From JBCCSZ01 sp039199225 (GTDB lineage Bacteria > Bacteroidota > Bacteroidia > Chitinophagales > Saprospiraceae), in contig JBCCSZ010000354.1 in the NCBI GenBank assembly GCA_039199225.1, positions 1-7,450 of the forward strand: a stretch of 7,450 nt of DNA, read 5' to 3'. Position numbers and translations under genes: made by a program. Below are positions 1-6,641 of the stretch, piece after piece. Positions within the stretch are counted from its first letter, which is position 1. Each line of letters opens with the position of its first letter. A model generated the notes under the pieces. It saw only the letters and a list, made by a program, of their open reading frames with translations, was not told where the DNA came from and did no database searches.

Positions 1-2340
1 CCTATCGGTCTGGCAGATGCCCATGACAACCAAGGTTTGGTATTCCAGTCTAAGTATGACTATACCAACGCCATGAAGCAATTCGTAGAGGCGCTCAAGT
101 TGAGAAATCAACAAGGAGACCAAAAGGGAATTGCCACCTCCAAAAACAACATCGGAAAGGTGTTTTTCTTACAGGAAGATACCAAGAGTGCCATCGAAAA
201 CCTGAACGCGGCCTTGGACTTGCGCAAGGAAGTGCAGGACATGAGCGGTGCAGCTGAGACACATAAGAATCTGGGGGATGTTTACCTGCTCAAGAAATTG
301 TACGGAAAAGCCAAAGACCACTATCGCCAGTCGATGGAGATTAAAATTGCCCTCAATAATCTGGAAGGAGCGGCAGATATTGCTAGTTTTCTGGGAAATA
401 TTGTCAGCGATCTCGGAGATGAGGAAGGTTCTTTGGTCTATTTCAATATGTCTTTAGACCTCAACAATTCCATCGGAAATGAGGAAGCCATCGCAAAGGA
501 TTATTTCAACATCTCGAATTCTTTGATGCGCCAGGAATCTTATGAAGAGGCCATCGAGGCAAACGATATGTCTTTCCGCATTCGTAAAAAGAACAACAAC
601 AAGTTTGGCTTGGCAGAGTGCTATTTCAACAAAGGGATGATTTTTACCCTGCAAGGCGATAAGAACGAGGCGGAGGCCAATCTGGAAAAAAGTACCATTC
701 TTCTAAAGGAAATCGGATTTAAACCCGGTATCCAAGACATATACAGAGGTATCTCAAAGGCTTATGTCAAAATGGACAACTACTCAAAAGCCTATGAATA
801 CCAGGTCGCTTATTCTGAAAGTCGAGACCAGATCTATACTGATGAGAAGTCTCGTGCTTTGCTGGAATTGACAACAAAATACGAATCCGAGTTTGCTGCC
901 GAAAAGCAAAAGCAACGGATCGAATCTCTTGAAAAAGAAAATGTTTACAACGCGCGTCAACGCTACTTTATGTATGCGCTGCTAGGGCTGGGTGCTTTAC
1001 TGCTCATGGTAATGTACCGAAGCTTTAAGCGAAAGCAAAAAGACAATGAGTTGCTGAGACGTAAAAACACAGAGATCAACAAGCAAAAAGAGGAAATCGA
1101 CCTCAAAAACGACGAACTCAAAGACAAAAATGCCAGCCTGGACAACCTCAACCAAAAGTTGGTCAAGGAGATGGCAGAAAGAGAGTCCATCGAGCGTTCT
1201 TCCTTCGCCCGCGATCGATTCCTGGCTACAATGAGTCACGAGATGCGGACGCCCATGAACATCATCATCGGACTGACGCACTTGCTACTGGAAGAAGAAC
1301 CGCGCCCGGATCAGGCAGAGCATTTGCGAACCCTACAGTTTTCGGCCAACAACCTAGTCGTTTTCATCAACGATGTCCTGGACTTCTCCAAGATTGAGGC
1401 TGGAAAGCTAACCTTGGAAAGCCGGGTTTTCGATCCTGTCAAAACCTTCGACGATCTTCGCCAACGCTTCAAGCTGCCAGCCAAAGACAAGGGGCTGGAA
1501 TTGAATTACCGCATCGACCGCAAAATTCCGGATAACCTTACCGGTGATCCAACCCGTCTCAATCAAATTATGACCAATTTATTGGGCTACTCCATCCAAA
1601 ATACCGAGAGTGGAGCCGTAGACGTGGTAGTACAGCTCAAGGAAATGAACAAGAAAGAGGCCGTCCTAAAACTGGAAGTTAAAAATACCGATAGTGGCAT
1701 CAGTCAAGAACGACTGGATGAAATGTTCCGCCAAAGAGATGGCAACACCAACGACATTTTTGAAGGATACGACAGCTCTGGCTTCGGCTTGACCATCACT
1801 AAGCGTTTGGTCGACCTGCAGAACGGAAAAATCGATGTAGACAGTAAAATCGGGGAAGGGACAACTTTCACCATCGTGTTGCCCTACAAAATTGCAGAAA
1901 GTAAGAAGAAAAAGGCAAAGACTGTCAATGCCGAAGAACCTACTTACGAGCACTTGGCAGGCAATAAAATACTGTTGGTAGAGGACAACAAAATCAACCA
2001 ATTGGTTGTCGCCAAGCTTCTCCGCAAACTGGATGTAGAAGTTATCACCGCCGACAATGGCTTCGAAGCCCTGGATGCTTTTGAAGATTCCTACTTCGAC
2101 TTGGTGTTGATGGACATCCAAATGCCGGGCATGGATGGCTACCGCGCTACCGCCGAGATTCGCAAATCGACCGATCCGCGCAAGCGCGACGTTCCAATCA
2201 TTGCCCTAACAGCCTCCGCCTTCCTCACCGAAAAGGAAAAAGCGAAGCTCTTCGGCATGAACGATCACGTTGGAAAACCTTTCGGCCCAGATGATCTGCT
2301 CGAAAAAATTACCAACTGTTTGTCTGTATACAAAACTTAG
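1..2340 (+). CDS. TPR-containing hybrid sensor histidine kinase (5' end outside window), with degenerate ATP-binding domain
   Basis: The reading frame is open from base 1, so the true start and probably a signal peptide lie upstream; the TTG at 37 is not a credible start because it sits inside the first visible TPR. Counting codons from base 1, seven TPR units repeat exactly every 40 residues (starting near 5, 45, 85, 125, 165, 205, 245), with Gly or Ser at 12, 52, 92, 132, 172, 212 and 252. A single membrane helix follows at about 323-339, then a charged coiled coil (about 342-400) and the dimerisation domain with an intact H-box (SHEMRTP, His413, base 1237). The HATPase domain (about 495-630) is recognisable but its nucleotide-binding motifs are eroded: Tyr530 stands where the N-box Asn is expected, and the G1 box reads NTDSGI instead of DTGIGI. 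The C-terminal receiver (about 655-775) keeps Glu661/Asp662, phosphoacceptor Asp705, Thr737 and Lys759. By family analogy the TPRs are periplasmic and the rest cytoplasmic. The input signal and output partner are unknown. Confidence 0.93.
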   Translation, partial: PIGLADAHDNQGLVFQSKYDYTNAMKQFVEALKLRNQQGDQKGIATSKNNIGKVFFLQEDTKSAIENLNAALDLRKEVQDMSGAAETHKNLGDVYLLKKLYGKAKDHYRQSMEIKIALNNLEGAADIASFLGNIVSDLGDEEGSLVYFNMSLDLNNSIGNEEAIAKDYFNISNSLMRQESYEEAIEANDMSFRIRKKNNNKFGLAECYFNKGMIFTLQGDKNEAEANLEKSTILLKEIGFKPGIQDIYRGISKAYVKMDNYSKAYEYQVAYSESRDQIYTDEKSRALLELTTKYESEFAAEKQKQRIESLEKENVYNARQRYFMYALLGLGALLLMVMYRSFKRKQKDNELLRRKNTEINKQKEEIDLKNDELKDKNASLDNLNQKLVKEMAERESIERSSFARDRFLATMSHEMRTPMNIIIGLTHLLLEEEPRPDQAEHLRTLQFSANNLVVFINDVLDFSKIEAGKLTLESRVFDPVKTFDDLRQRFKLPAKDKGLELNYRIDRKIPDNLTGDPTRLNQIMTNLLGYSIQNTESGAVDVVVQLKEMNKKEAVLKLEVKNTDSGISQERLDEMFRQRDGNTNDIFEGYDSSGFGLTITKRLVDLQNGKIDVDSKIGEGTTFTIVLPYKIAESKKKKAKTVNAEEPTYEHLAGNKILLVEDNKINQLVVAKLLRKLDVEVITADNGFEALDAFEDSYFDLVLMDIQMPGMDGYRATAEIRKSTDPRKRDVPIIALTASAFLTEKEKAKLFGMNDHVGKPFGPDDLLEKITNCLSVYKT

Positions 2341-2379
2341 CCACTTAGGCTTATCAGAGAGGATAAAGCAAAACGAATG

Positions 2380-2411
2380 CCTGGCTCTTTCACGAGGGTC
2401 AGGTTTTTTTT
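2380..2411 (+). terminator. Intrinsic terminator of the histidine kinase gene
   Basis: A 10-bp stem (2380-2389 with 2394-2403, starting CCTGGC and ending GTCAGG) closes a four-base TCAC loop and is followed directly by eight T residues (2404-2411). It begins 40 bases after the kinase stop codon. Three stem pairs are G-U wobbles in the plus-strand transcript. In the opposite direction these would be A-C mismatches, and no good U-tract follows, so it should work mainly for the kinase gene and not for the convergent minus-strand gene. Confidence 0.85.
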
Positions 2412-2415
2412 ATGC

Positions 2416-3525
2416 CTACTGAACGCCCTTTAGCTTCACCTCCACCATCACTGGCTGATGATCAGAATACTTAAACTTATGGTTTATACAGCGAACCTTA
2501 ACCGCCTGAATATTTGGTGATAAGAGAAAGTAATCAATCACGCGCACATAGTTCTTTCCCTTTTCGTAAGGAGTGGTATTGTGGCGCACCGTTTCTGTCA
2601 AGGGGTCGTAAATCCATTGCCAACTCGGCGGAAATAAATCGGGAGAGATATAGGCGGCCGGATGGCTGGGACCCTTTCCAGGATTGAGCCGCGAGTTATC
2701 GAAATAAGGCGGCGACTGGTTCCAGTCACCACCGGCTATGACGTAGTTTCCGGCCTCGTAATCTTTGATGAACAACTCCTTCAAAAAGTTGAGCTGCAAA
2801 GATTTAATGGTACCCGTTTTATCGTAAGCAGCATTGTGAATGTTGGCAATGACGAGTTCCTTACCATTGTCAAGGGGAATGCGGTGAACCGCCACACAAC
2901 GGTCTAGTTGAAACAGATAACTGGGCCAAGAGGAGCGTCCTGGCAATTGCAGCCGCTCGGCAGCTTTTATGCTATGACGACTAAAGGTCGCAAGGCCGGA
3001 ATGTGTCCTACCGTAGGCTTTCCAGGGCTGAAGGACTGGAGCAGGCACCCGTTGCACATCGTAATTTACACTGAAGCTGGATTGGGTTGATGGCAACGTT
3101 TCGATCAGTTTTTGATATTGATCGGTTTGATGGCTGCGCTTACAAGGTTTGTCTACCTCTTGCAGCAAATAAACATCTGCTGGATTGTCTTTCAAGATTT
3201 GCGCAATGCCTCCCAGGTTCTTGTCCGACAATTCTTTGGGGGGCCTGACCATCCGACCGCCAGCAGTGAAAAAGCCGCCGCCGTGGTAAAAAAAGGTCGA
3301 CTCTTCGCCCAGACCAGCATAACCAATATTCAAGCTGAGGATGCGCAACAAGCTGTCCGTAGACAAAGGAGTAGGAGAGGAGACGGCTCCATCCAGCGTC
3401 AAATCGAGTTTTTCTGGCGGTTGGAAGTCCGTCAAACTGCCATGAAGCAGCACGCCAACAATGTACAATAAAAAGAGGAGCAGCGGAATGCGGACGATTT
3501 TCCAAGTGAGGTTGAGAACTTTCAT
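2416..3525 (-). CDS. Membrane-anchored endonuclease/exonuclease/phosphatase (EEP) family hydrolase
   Basis: This 369-residue protein has the full motif set of the DNase I-like EEP fold, a metal-dependent phosphodiesterase or phosphatase superfamily. In order: LSLNIG with Asn66, LLQEVD with catalytic Glu123, the THSGLATFSR strand, ANIHN with His230, GGDWNQ with Asp267 and Asn269, VIDYFLL with Asp331, and a terminal SDHQPV with the Asp355-His356 pair. A basic N-terminus precedes one hydrophobic helix (about 13-28) without a clear cleavage site, so it is probably a signal anchor placing the catalytic domain outside the cytoplasm. The start is the ATG read leftward from 3525, immediately before this helix; no Shine-Dalgarno is visible. 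EEP members act on nucleic acids, phosphoinositides, sphingomyelin or other phosphoesters, and motifs alone do not decide the substrate. It is convergent with the kinase gene (75 bases between stop codons) and divergent from the protease gene. All expected catalytic residues are present, so it should be active. Confidence 0.88.
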   Translation of the reverse strand: MKVLNLTWKIVRIPLLLFLLYIVGVLLHGSLTDFQPPEKLDLTLDGAVSSPTPLSTDSLLRILSLNIGYAGLGEESTFFYHGGGFFTAGGRMVRPPKELSDKNLGGIAQILKDNPADVYLLQEVDKPCKRSHQTDQYQKLIETLPSTQSSFSVNYDVQRVPAPVLQPWKAYGRTHSGLATFSRHSIKAAERLQLPGRSSWPSYLFQLDRCVAVHRIPLDNGKELVIANIHNAAYDKTGTIKSLQLNFLKELFIKDYEAGNYVIAGGDWNQSPPYFDNSRLNPGKGPSHPAAYISPDLFPPSWQWIYDPLTETVRHNTTPYEKGKNYVRVIDYFLLSPNIQAVKVRCINHKFKYSDHQPVMVEVKLKGVQ

Positions 3526-3835
3526 AAATTTTGATCAATGTAGACTTTCGTGGTACGTTATTTGGATATAAATATTTTTAAAGAATATCTGAAAATACTT
3601 CACAGCTAGGACTGAACGACTTTGCCTTTCCCTTTTTCGCAATTTGTACAAATTAATTGAAAACGCTCTTTAGCGGCTGTTTTGCTTCAAGGCTAAAGCG
3701 GGGCTAAAAGTACAAAATATGAGCTGCTCAGCCAATTCATTGGTGGAAGCTGGCTGCTATACACTACACATATTTATCCATCGGGAAGCATTTGGGAGAT
3801 TGACGATTTGCGGCCCTGGACCAAAAGAATCGATT
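3526..3835. other. Divergent intergenic region between hydrolase and protease genes
   Basis: About 310 bases separate the two start codons, with no convincing gene inside. The half nearest the hydrolase is AT-rich and includes a near-palindrome at 3572-3588 (ATATTTTTAAAGAATAT, one mismatched pair). A perfect palindrome lies at 3641-3654. An inverted repeat CTTTAGC/GCTAAAG lies at 3668-3674 and 3692-3698, and GGCTAAA occurs twice, 11 bases apart, at 3691 and 3702. I found no good match to the Bacteroidota TTG-N19/20-TAnnTTTG promoter on either strand, so the promoters are not located. The region is long enough to hold both promoters and their control sites. Confidence 0.6.
3641..3654. promoter_or_regulatory. 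Perfect 14-bp palindrome, candidate operator
   Basis: The sequence AATTTGTACAAATT is identical to its reverse complement over all 14 bases. It lies near the middle of the divergent intergenic region, 116 bases from the hydrolase start and 182 bases from the protease start, a reasonable place for a dimeric regulator to control either gene. A palindrome this long can also arise by chance in AT-rich DNA, and no regulator gene is adjacent, so the functional call is tentative. Confidence 0.35.
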
Positions 3836-4786
3836 ATGAGAAAGCTACTACAACTTTTTGGGGCAATGCTATTGCCTTTTCTATTGAATGCCCAAATGGC
3901 AACCACAGAAGCGCCATTCGCTTTTCCCTTTGAATTGGATGGAGGTCTCATCTACCTGGAGGGCGAAATGGAGGGGCAGAAGGGGAATTATGTGTTGGAT
4001 ACCGGTGCACCAGCCTTGATTTTGAATGCTTCCTTTTTTGTCAGCGACCTCAATGGCAAGCAGGCTTATGGCTTATCTGGTAAGACCAATGTTCAGGCAG
4101 TGAACATCGATCAATTTTCTGTTGCCAACATAGAGAAAAAAGATATAAAGGCTTATGTGACAGACATCAGTCATATTGAAAGGGTTAAAAAGCGCCGTAT
4201 CCGTGGATTACTGGGTTATTCTGCCATCAGTGACAAAGAAATTTTAATCGACTACGAACGACAAGAAATTTCAATGCTCGACCCAAAGAATGCCGTCAAT
4301 CAAGTGAGTGATAAAACGGTGGTTGATCAGTTGCCATTTCAATACCGTGGACATTTTCCGGTTGTCAAAGTCAAAATTGGTAAACGCAACTATTTTTTTG
4401 GAATAGATACCGGGGCAGAGGCCAACGTCATCAATGCTCGATTAAAGAAAAAACTGCGCAAACAATCCAATCAGCGCTATGAAAGTCTGACGCTGCAAGG
4501 GGTAGATCCCAAACAAACCAGTGCAGTAGCCACGACCTTTAAAGAGGTTAGCATCCAAGGCCATCCATTCAACGATCTAGAGTTTGTGTTCACCGACATC
4601 TCCTACTTGAACAGCGGCCACAAGGTATTTCTCGATGGTATTTTGGGGGCTCCCTTCTTAAAGCAGCACTTGTTTTCCATCAATTATGACAGCAGGAAGC
4701 TCAAAATATGGGAGCGGATTCCTCAAGAAGAGCCGCTGGCAAAATCTTCCAGAGAGGTACTCGTAAAAAAGGAAGACCAAAAGTGA
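3836..4786 (+). CDS. Secreted two-lobed retropepsin-like aspartyl protease
   Basis: I chose the ATG at 3836 (316 residues) because it begins a textbook signal peptide: MRKLL, a hydrophobic core to about residue 17, then LLNAQ with likely signal peptidase I cleavage after Ala19. An in-frame ATG at 3719 would add 39 residues without family character in front of the signal and is unlikely. The mature protein has two similar halves. Lobe 1 has LDTGAPALILN (Asp55) and later GLLGYSAI (124-131) followed by ILIDYERQEISML. Lobe 2 has GIDTGAEANVIN (Asp191) and GILGAPFL (268-275) followed by FSINYDSRKLKIW. Each half thus carries a catalytic DTG and the hydrophobic-Gly motif of the aspartyl protease fold, so one chain can form the complete two-aspartate active site. 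The lysine-rich C-terminal tail has no recognisable sorting domain. The predicted location is the periplasm or outside the cell; the substrate is unknown. It is followed by the carboxylase gene after 65 bases, but a promoter candidate in that gap suggests separate transcription. Confidence 0.87.
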   Translation: MRKLLQLFGAMLLPFLLNAQMATTEAPFAFPFELDGGLIYLEGEMEGQKGNYVLDTGAPALILNASFFVSDLNGKQAYGLSGKTNVQAVNIDQFSVANIEKKDIKAYVTDISHIERVKKRRIRGLLGYSAISDKEILIDYERQEISMLDPKNAVNQVSDKTVVDQLPFQYRGHFPVVKVKIGKRNYFFGIDTGAEANVINARLKKKLRKQSNQRYESLTLQGVDPKQTSAVATTFKEVSIQGHPFNDLEFVFTDISYLNSGHKVFLDGILGAPFLKQHLFSINYDSRKLKIWERIPQEEPLAKSSREVLVKKEDQK

Positions 4787-4817
4787 TCCCAAGGCGCTCA
4801 TAAAGTCCCGACCTTGT

Positions 4818-4843
4818 CTTATCTTTGGTCGAAACAAGATAAG
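4818..4843 (+). promoter_or_regulatory. Promoter -7 box overlapping an 8-bp inverted repeat
   Basis: TATCTTTG at 4820-4827 matches the Bacteroidota -7 consensus TAnnTTTG exactly and ends 24 bases before the carboxylase ATG, implying a very short 5' leader. A TTG at the expected -33 position is absent, so the promoter may be weak or activator-dependent. The box lies in the left arm and spacer of a perfect inverted repeat, CTTATCTT (4818-4825) and AAGATAAG (4836-4843), with a 10-base spacer. Protein bound there would block the promoter, so it is a plausible repressor operator. There is no T-tract after it, so it is not a terminator. Confidence 0.5.
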
Positions 4844-4851
4844 CGCTTTCC

Positions 4852-6393
4852 ATGATTGATAAACTAGAATCCCTCCAGCAAAAGGAGTCTGAAGCTGCCG
4901 TCGGTGGCGGTCAAAAACGTATAGATAAGCAACACCAAAAGGGTAAACTCACGGCTCGTGAACGCATCCATTTTTTGTTGGACGAAAATTCCTTCGAAGA
5001 GATCGGCATGCTGGTGACCCATCGAAGTACGGACTTCGGGATGGAAAAGCAGCAGTTCTATGGAGATGGCGTAGTGACGGGCTATGGCACGGTCAACGGT
5101 CGACTGATCTATGTTTTTGCTCAAGACTTCACCGTATTTGGTGGCTCGCTCTCGGAAACACATGCAGAGAAGATTTGTAAGATCATGGACCTGGCGATGA
5201 AAAATGGTGCGCCATTGATCGGTCTCAATGATTCTGGTGGTGCGCGCATCCAGGAGGGTGTCAAATCGCTGGGTGGTTATGCTGATATTTTTTATCGCAA
5301 CGTCTTGGCCTCGGGCGTTATTCCACAAATTTCTGCGATCATGGGGCCTTGTGCCGGAGGAGCGGTATACTCGCCGGCTATGACAGACTTTACGGTCATG
5401 GTGGAGGGAACTTCCTACATGTTTGTGACAGGTCCCAACGTCGTAAAAACAGTGACCAACGAAGAGGTGACTTCGGAAGAACTGGGTGGTGCTTCTGCGC
5501 ATTCTGTCAAATCCGGCGTTACCCACATCACGGCTGCCCATGATATTGATTGCTTGCAAAAGGTCAAGCAGTTACTAAGCTACTTGCCTCAGAATTGTGA
5601 GGAAAAAGCGCCTGAAATACCCTTCGAGATGGGGGCAGAGTATCGCGATAAGCTGATGGGTATGATCCCTGCCTCTGTCAATCAACCTTACGATATGCGG
5701 GAAATCATCCGTGAAGTTGCCGATGAAGATTCCTTTTTTGAAATTCACCCCGACTTTGCAGAAAACATCGTTGTAGGCTTCTCTCGCATCGGAGGACGCT
5801 CTGTTGGTATTGTTGCCAATCAGCCCATGCACCTGGCCGGCTGCCTGGATGTCAACAGCTCCCGAAAAGGCGCCCGCTTTGTCCGCTTCTGCGATTGCTT
5901 CAATATTCCCCTGCTGGTCCTGGTCGACGTCCCAGGCTTCCTGCCGGGTACCGACCAAGAATGGAATGGCATCATCGTGAATGGGGCCAAGCTGCTGTTT
6001 GCCTTCAGTGAAGCCACCGTCCCACGCGTCACCCTAATTACCCGCAAAGCCTACGGCGGTGCCTACGATGTGATGAACTCCAAACACATTGGTGCAGATT
6101 TGAACTACGCCTGGCCCAGCGCCGAGATTGCCGTCATGGGTGCCAAAGGAGCCAGCGAAATCATCTTCCGCAAAGAAATCTCCGAAGCCGACGATGCCGA
6201 AGCAAAGCTCAAGGAAAAAGAGACTGAATACGCCGAAAAATTTGCCAATCCCTACAGTGCCACCGCCCGCGGTTTTGTCGATGAGGTCATCCATCCCCGC
6301 GATACCCGCCGCAAACTCATCAAAGCCTTCGCCATGCTGAAAAACAAGGTCGACCGACTGCCTCGTAAAAAGCATGGGAACATTCCGCTTTGA
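4852..6393 (+). CDS. pccB: Acyl-CoA (probably propionyl-CoA) carboxylase, carboxyltransferase beta subunit
   Basis: This 513-residue protein is a full-length biotin-dependent carboxyltransferase of the PccB/MmdA family, with paired N- and C-terminal crotonase-like halves. It transfers carboxylate from carboxybiotin to an acyl-CoA; with propionyl-CoA the product is methylmalonyl-CoA. Recognisable segments are GKLTARERI near the N-terminus, NDSGGARIQEGV (126-137), the oxyanion-hole motif GPCAGGAVYSP (165-175), the VDVPGFLPGT segment, and AYGGAYDVM with Asp406. From established work on Streptomyces PccB, Asp at this position goes with propionyl-CoA preference, while acetyl-CoA enzymes usually carry Ile. 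The ending NIPL is typical of the family. The biotin carboxylase and biotin carrier subunits are not in this window and must be encoded elsewhere. The ATG at 4852 lacks a Shine-Dalgarno but fits the family N-terminus and the promoter candidate just upstream. A sodium-pumping methylmalonyl-CoA decarboxylase alpha subunit is the main alternative, because the sequences overlap strongly. Confidence 0.95.
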   Translation: MIDKLESLQQKESEAAVGGGQKRIDKQHQKGKLTARERIHFLLDENSFEEIGMLVTHRSTDFGMEKQQFYGDGVVTGYGTVNGRLIYVFAQDFTVFGGSLSETHAEKICKIMDLAMKNGAPLIGLNDSGGARIQEGVKSLGGYADIFYRNVLASGVIPQISAIMGPCAGGAVYSPAMTDFTVMVEGTSYMFVTGPNVVKTVTNEEVTSEELGGASAHSVKSGVTHITAAHDIDCLQKVKQLLSYLPQNCEEKAPEIPFEMGAEYRDKLMGMIPASVNQPYDMREIIREVADEDSFFEIHPDFAENIVVGFSRIGGRSVGIVANQPMHLAGCLDVNSSRKGARFVRFCDCFNIPLLVLVDVPGFLPGTDQEWNGIIVNGAKLLFAFSEATVPRVTLITRKAYGGAYDVMNSKHIGADLNYAWPSAEIAVMGAKGASEIIFRKEISEADDAEAKLKEKETEYAEKFANPYSATARGFVDEVIHPRDTRRKLIKAFAMLKNKVDRLPRKKHGNIPL

Positions 6394-6401
6394 GGGGAGG
6401 A

Positions 6402-6561
6402 GTGGTCTAGTGATTTTGTGGTCTGGTGGTTTGGTGCTTTCGTGATCTAGTGATTTTGTGGTCTAGTGGTCTGGTGCTTTCGTGATCTAGTGCTTTCGTG
6501 GTCTAGTGGTTTGGTGCTTTCGTGATCTAGTGGTTTGGTGATCTTTTGATGGGGTGGTTTT
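6402..6561 (+). repeat. Octamer tandem array (GTGNTYTN) in 40-bp higher-order units
   Basis: From eight bases after the carboxylase stop codon, 18 consecutive octamers begin with GTG and mostly fit GTGNTYTN (variants GTGGTCTA, GTGATTTT, GTGGTCTG, GTGGTTTG, GTGCTTTC, GTGATCTA), without a single base of slippage up to 6545; two decayed octamers complete the array. Five octamers form a 40-base superunit: 6402-6441, 6442-6481 and 6482-6521 differ pairwise between neighbours at only three positions, and each ends in GTGCTTTC. The fourth unit, 6522-6561, is diverged. The array contains in-frame stops and is not coding. Confidence 0.93.
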
Positions 6562-6585
6562 GGGAGGAGCTTTAAGATAATACAC

Positions 6586-6626
6586 AAAATCACCAGCCGT
6601 AGGCCATCACCAAATCACCAAATAAT
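6586..6626 (-). repeat. Inverted copies of the octamer repeat before the phosphoesterase gene
   Basis: Read on the minus strand, octamers of the same family occur here: GTGATTTT (6586-6593), GTGATGGC (6603-6610), GTGATTTG (6611-6618) and a decayed copy (6619-6626). They are opposite in orientation to the array at 6402-6561. CACAAAATCAC (6583-6593) is the exact complement of GTGATTTTGTG at 6410-6420 and 6450-6460, so the transcript could fold into a long-range stem. The stretch 6394-6641 between the two genes consists almost entirely of these repeats. Confidence 0.75.
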
Positions 6627-6641
6627 AAAACGCCTTCTTGT

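Noticed and set aside
1666..2121. A 151-codon minus-strand frame inside the histidine kinase gene
   Set aside because: It is antisense to conserved HATPase and receiver coding sequence and has no recognisable domain.
3140..3538. A 132-codon minus-strand frame overlapping the start of the EEP hydrolase gene
   Set aside because: It is out of frame with the hydrolase, whose motifs and membrane anchor are in the other frame, and it has no recognisable features.
3719..3835. Upstream in-frame ATG extending the protease by 39 residues
   Set aside because: The extension precedes a classical signal peptide, which must be at the N-terminus to work, and shows no conserved character.
4864..5559. A 231-codon open frame on the minus strand inside the carboxylase gene
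   Set aside because: It lies wholly antisense to a gene with strong family identity, has no domain I recognise, and its composition (rich in Arg, His, Thr) is typical of a shadow frame.
6402..6626. Rho-independent terminator for the carboxylase gene formed by the inverted octamers
   Set aside because: Stems of 9-11 bp can be drawn, but the loops are long (over 60 bases), alternatives compete, and no T-tract follows. It may affect transcript ends but does not meet the standard for a terminator call.
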